The notes under the pieces were generated by a model that was not told where the DNA came from, ran no database searches, and was given only the letters and a program-made list of their open reading frames with translations. This document shows positions 63,389 to 64,000 of a DNA stretch of 64,000 bases, one piece after another. Source of the DNA: Janthinobacterium lividum (GTDB lineage: Bacteria > Pseudomonadota > Gammaproteobacteria > Burkholderiales > Burkholderiaceae_D). Made by a program: the position numbers and the translations under genes. The stretch covers positions 5,580,001 to 5,644,000 of the forward strand of contig NZ_CP139976.1 of assembly GCF_034424625.1 (NCBI RefSeq), given 5' to 3'. Position 1 is the first letter of the stretch, and every line of letters begins with the position of its first letter.

Positions 63389-64000
63389 TCAGTGGCCGTC
63401 GACGATGGCATTCGCCGCCTGCTCCAGCACGGCGGAGACGCGCTCGGCTTCGGCGTCGTTCCAGCTGGTCTTGTTCAGCAACAGCGCATGCTTGAGGGTG
63501 TGCATGGCCTGGCGCACGCGCTCGGGCAAGGCGTTGCGCGCCTGGGCGCGGGCAAACATGTCGAGGCGGGCCAGGATGCCATCCACCTGGGCGCGGTTCT
63601 CGTCGAGATACGCGCGCCCCAGGTCCGTGATCGTGTAGAGCTTCTTGCCGCTGGCGCTCTCGCTTGAGGTGACGTGATCCTGCTCTTCCAGCAGGGTCAG
63701 GGTCGGGTACACGGCGCCCGGGCTGGGGGCGTAGGCGCCGCCGCAACGCTCTTCGATGGCCTTGATGATTTCATAGCCGTGGCGCGGGCTGATCTCGATC
63801 AGCGCCAGCACGATCAGCGGCAGGTCGCCGCGGCCGAAGACGCGCTCGGCCCGTTCGCCGCGCCCACGTCCACCTGGGCCACCGGGGCCGCCATGGCCCA
63901 TGCCGTCGCCGCGCTCGTCGAAACCGCGCGGGCCGCGGCCATGCATGGCGTATTCACTGCGGTGCTCGTGGCGGTGTTCGCCATGGTGATACTGCTGGCC
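63389..64000 (-). CDS. PadR-family regulator with His/Gly-rich N-terminus (NfeR-like), start beyond window
   Basis: Frame of 204 codons open to the right edge. An ATG exists at 63946, but the 18 codons before it read HHGEHRHEHRSEY and continue the His/Gly-rich pattern (GMGHGGPGGPGG), so the real start is probably outside. Winged helix at about LIVLALIEISPRHGYEIIKAIEER, with PSPGAVYPTLTLLEEQ as wing, and a helical C-terminal dimerisation part. E. coli NfeR has such a His/Cys-rich head for Ni or Fe binding and represses the reductase gene that here lies 22 bp downstream. Confidence 0.85.
   Translation of the reverse strand, partial: GQQYHHGEHRHEHRSEYAMHGRGPRGFDERGDGMGHGGPGGPGGRGRGERAERVFGRGDLPLIVLALIEISPRHGYEIIKAIEERCGGAYAPSPGAVYPTLTLLEEQDHVTSSESASGKKLYTITDLGRAYLDENRAQVDGILARLDMFARAQARNALPERVRQAMHTLKHALLLNKTSWNDAEAERVSAVLEQAANAIVDGH

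Overview
The window is about 64 kb of chromosomal DNA with high G+C and dense, mostly operonic genes. The best guess is a betaproteobacterium of the Oxalobacteraceae (Janthinobacterium, Massilia or Duganella type). This rests on the rpsU-yqeY-dnaG-rpoD operon with a tRNA-Ile2 behind it, a PEP-CTERM protein, REP-like palindromes at convergent gene ends and the style of the efflux and TRAP operons. There is no integrated phage, complete IS element, CRISPR array or rRNA. The only mobile-element traces are an orphan IS110-like domain protein (12050-12727) and a small gene remnant near the left end.

Layout. 1-3.1 kb: accessory and housekeeping singles (GFA-family protein, DUF4265-like protein, YjjG-type phosphatase, FKBP isomerase), then tRNA-Ile(CAU). 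3.2-8.7 kb: macromolecular-synthesis operon on the minus strand (rpsU, yqeY, dnaG, rpoD), with a probable extended -10 promoter for rpoD. 8.8-15.7 kb: PEP-CTERM protein, HI0933 flavoprotein, YbiB, IS110-like orphan, DAHP synthase, stand-alone NirD, TsaD. 15.7-28.7 kb: a 13-kb block of minus-strand genes with near-continuous stop/start overlaps. In transcription order these are an ion channel, a seven-gene unassigned lipid-type pathway (KAS III-like synthase, 3-beta-HSD-like reductase, metallo-beta-lactamase-fold hydrolase, PaaK-like ligase, PAP2, sterol-desaturase family oxygenase, acyl desaturase), a GbsR regulator with its own promoter and overlapping operator, DUF4166, a membrane-SDR fusion, and eutB-eutC.

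28.8-38 kb: cation/proton antiporter, membrane metal-dependent hydrolase, DUF2157 and DUF4401/GDYXXLXY proteins, DUF427, FrnE-type DsbA, PlsY, YbaK, and an EEP-family phosphatase/nuclease. 38-48.8 kb: a PAS-GGDEF-EAL protein divergent from an HAE-type RND pump, MgtC with a long leader plus a small companion resembling its own C-terminal domain, and a two-component system. 49-54.5 kb: a complete heavy-metal-type RND operon (adaptor, pump, outer-membrane channel) divergent from that two-component system. 54.5-64 kb: XerD and an O6-alkylguanine-DNA methyltransferase, a probable structured RNA, a TRAP transporter with a divergent PAS-kinase/FixJ-type regulator, and an NfeF/NfeR-like ferric-reductase and PadR pair whose His-rich N-terminus runs off the right edge.

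The most promising undescribed system is the lipid-type gene cluster at 20769-27789. The most precise regulatory signals are a perfect 26-bp palindrome centred near -61 of the predicted TRAP promoter, the palindrome over the gbsR -10 box, and the roughly 250-nt mgtC leader. All function calls come from reading motifs by eye; no database search was run.
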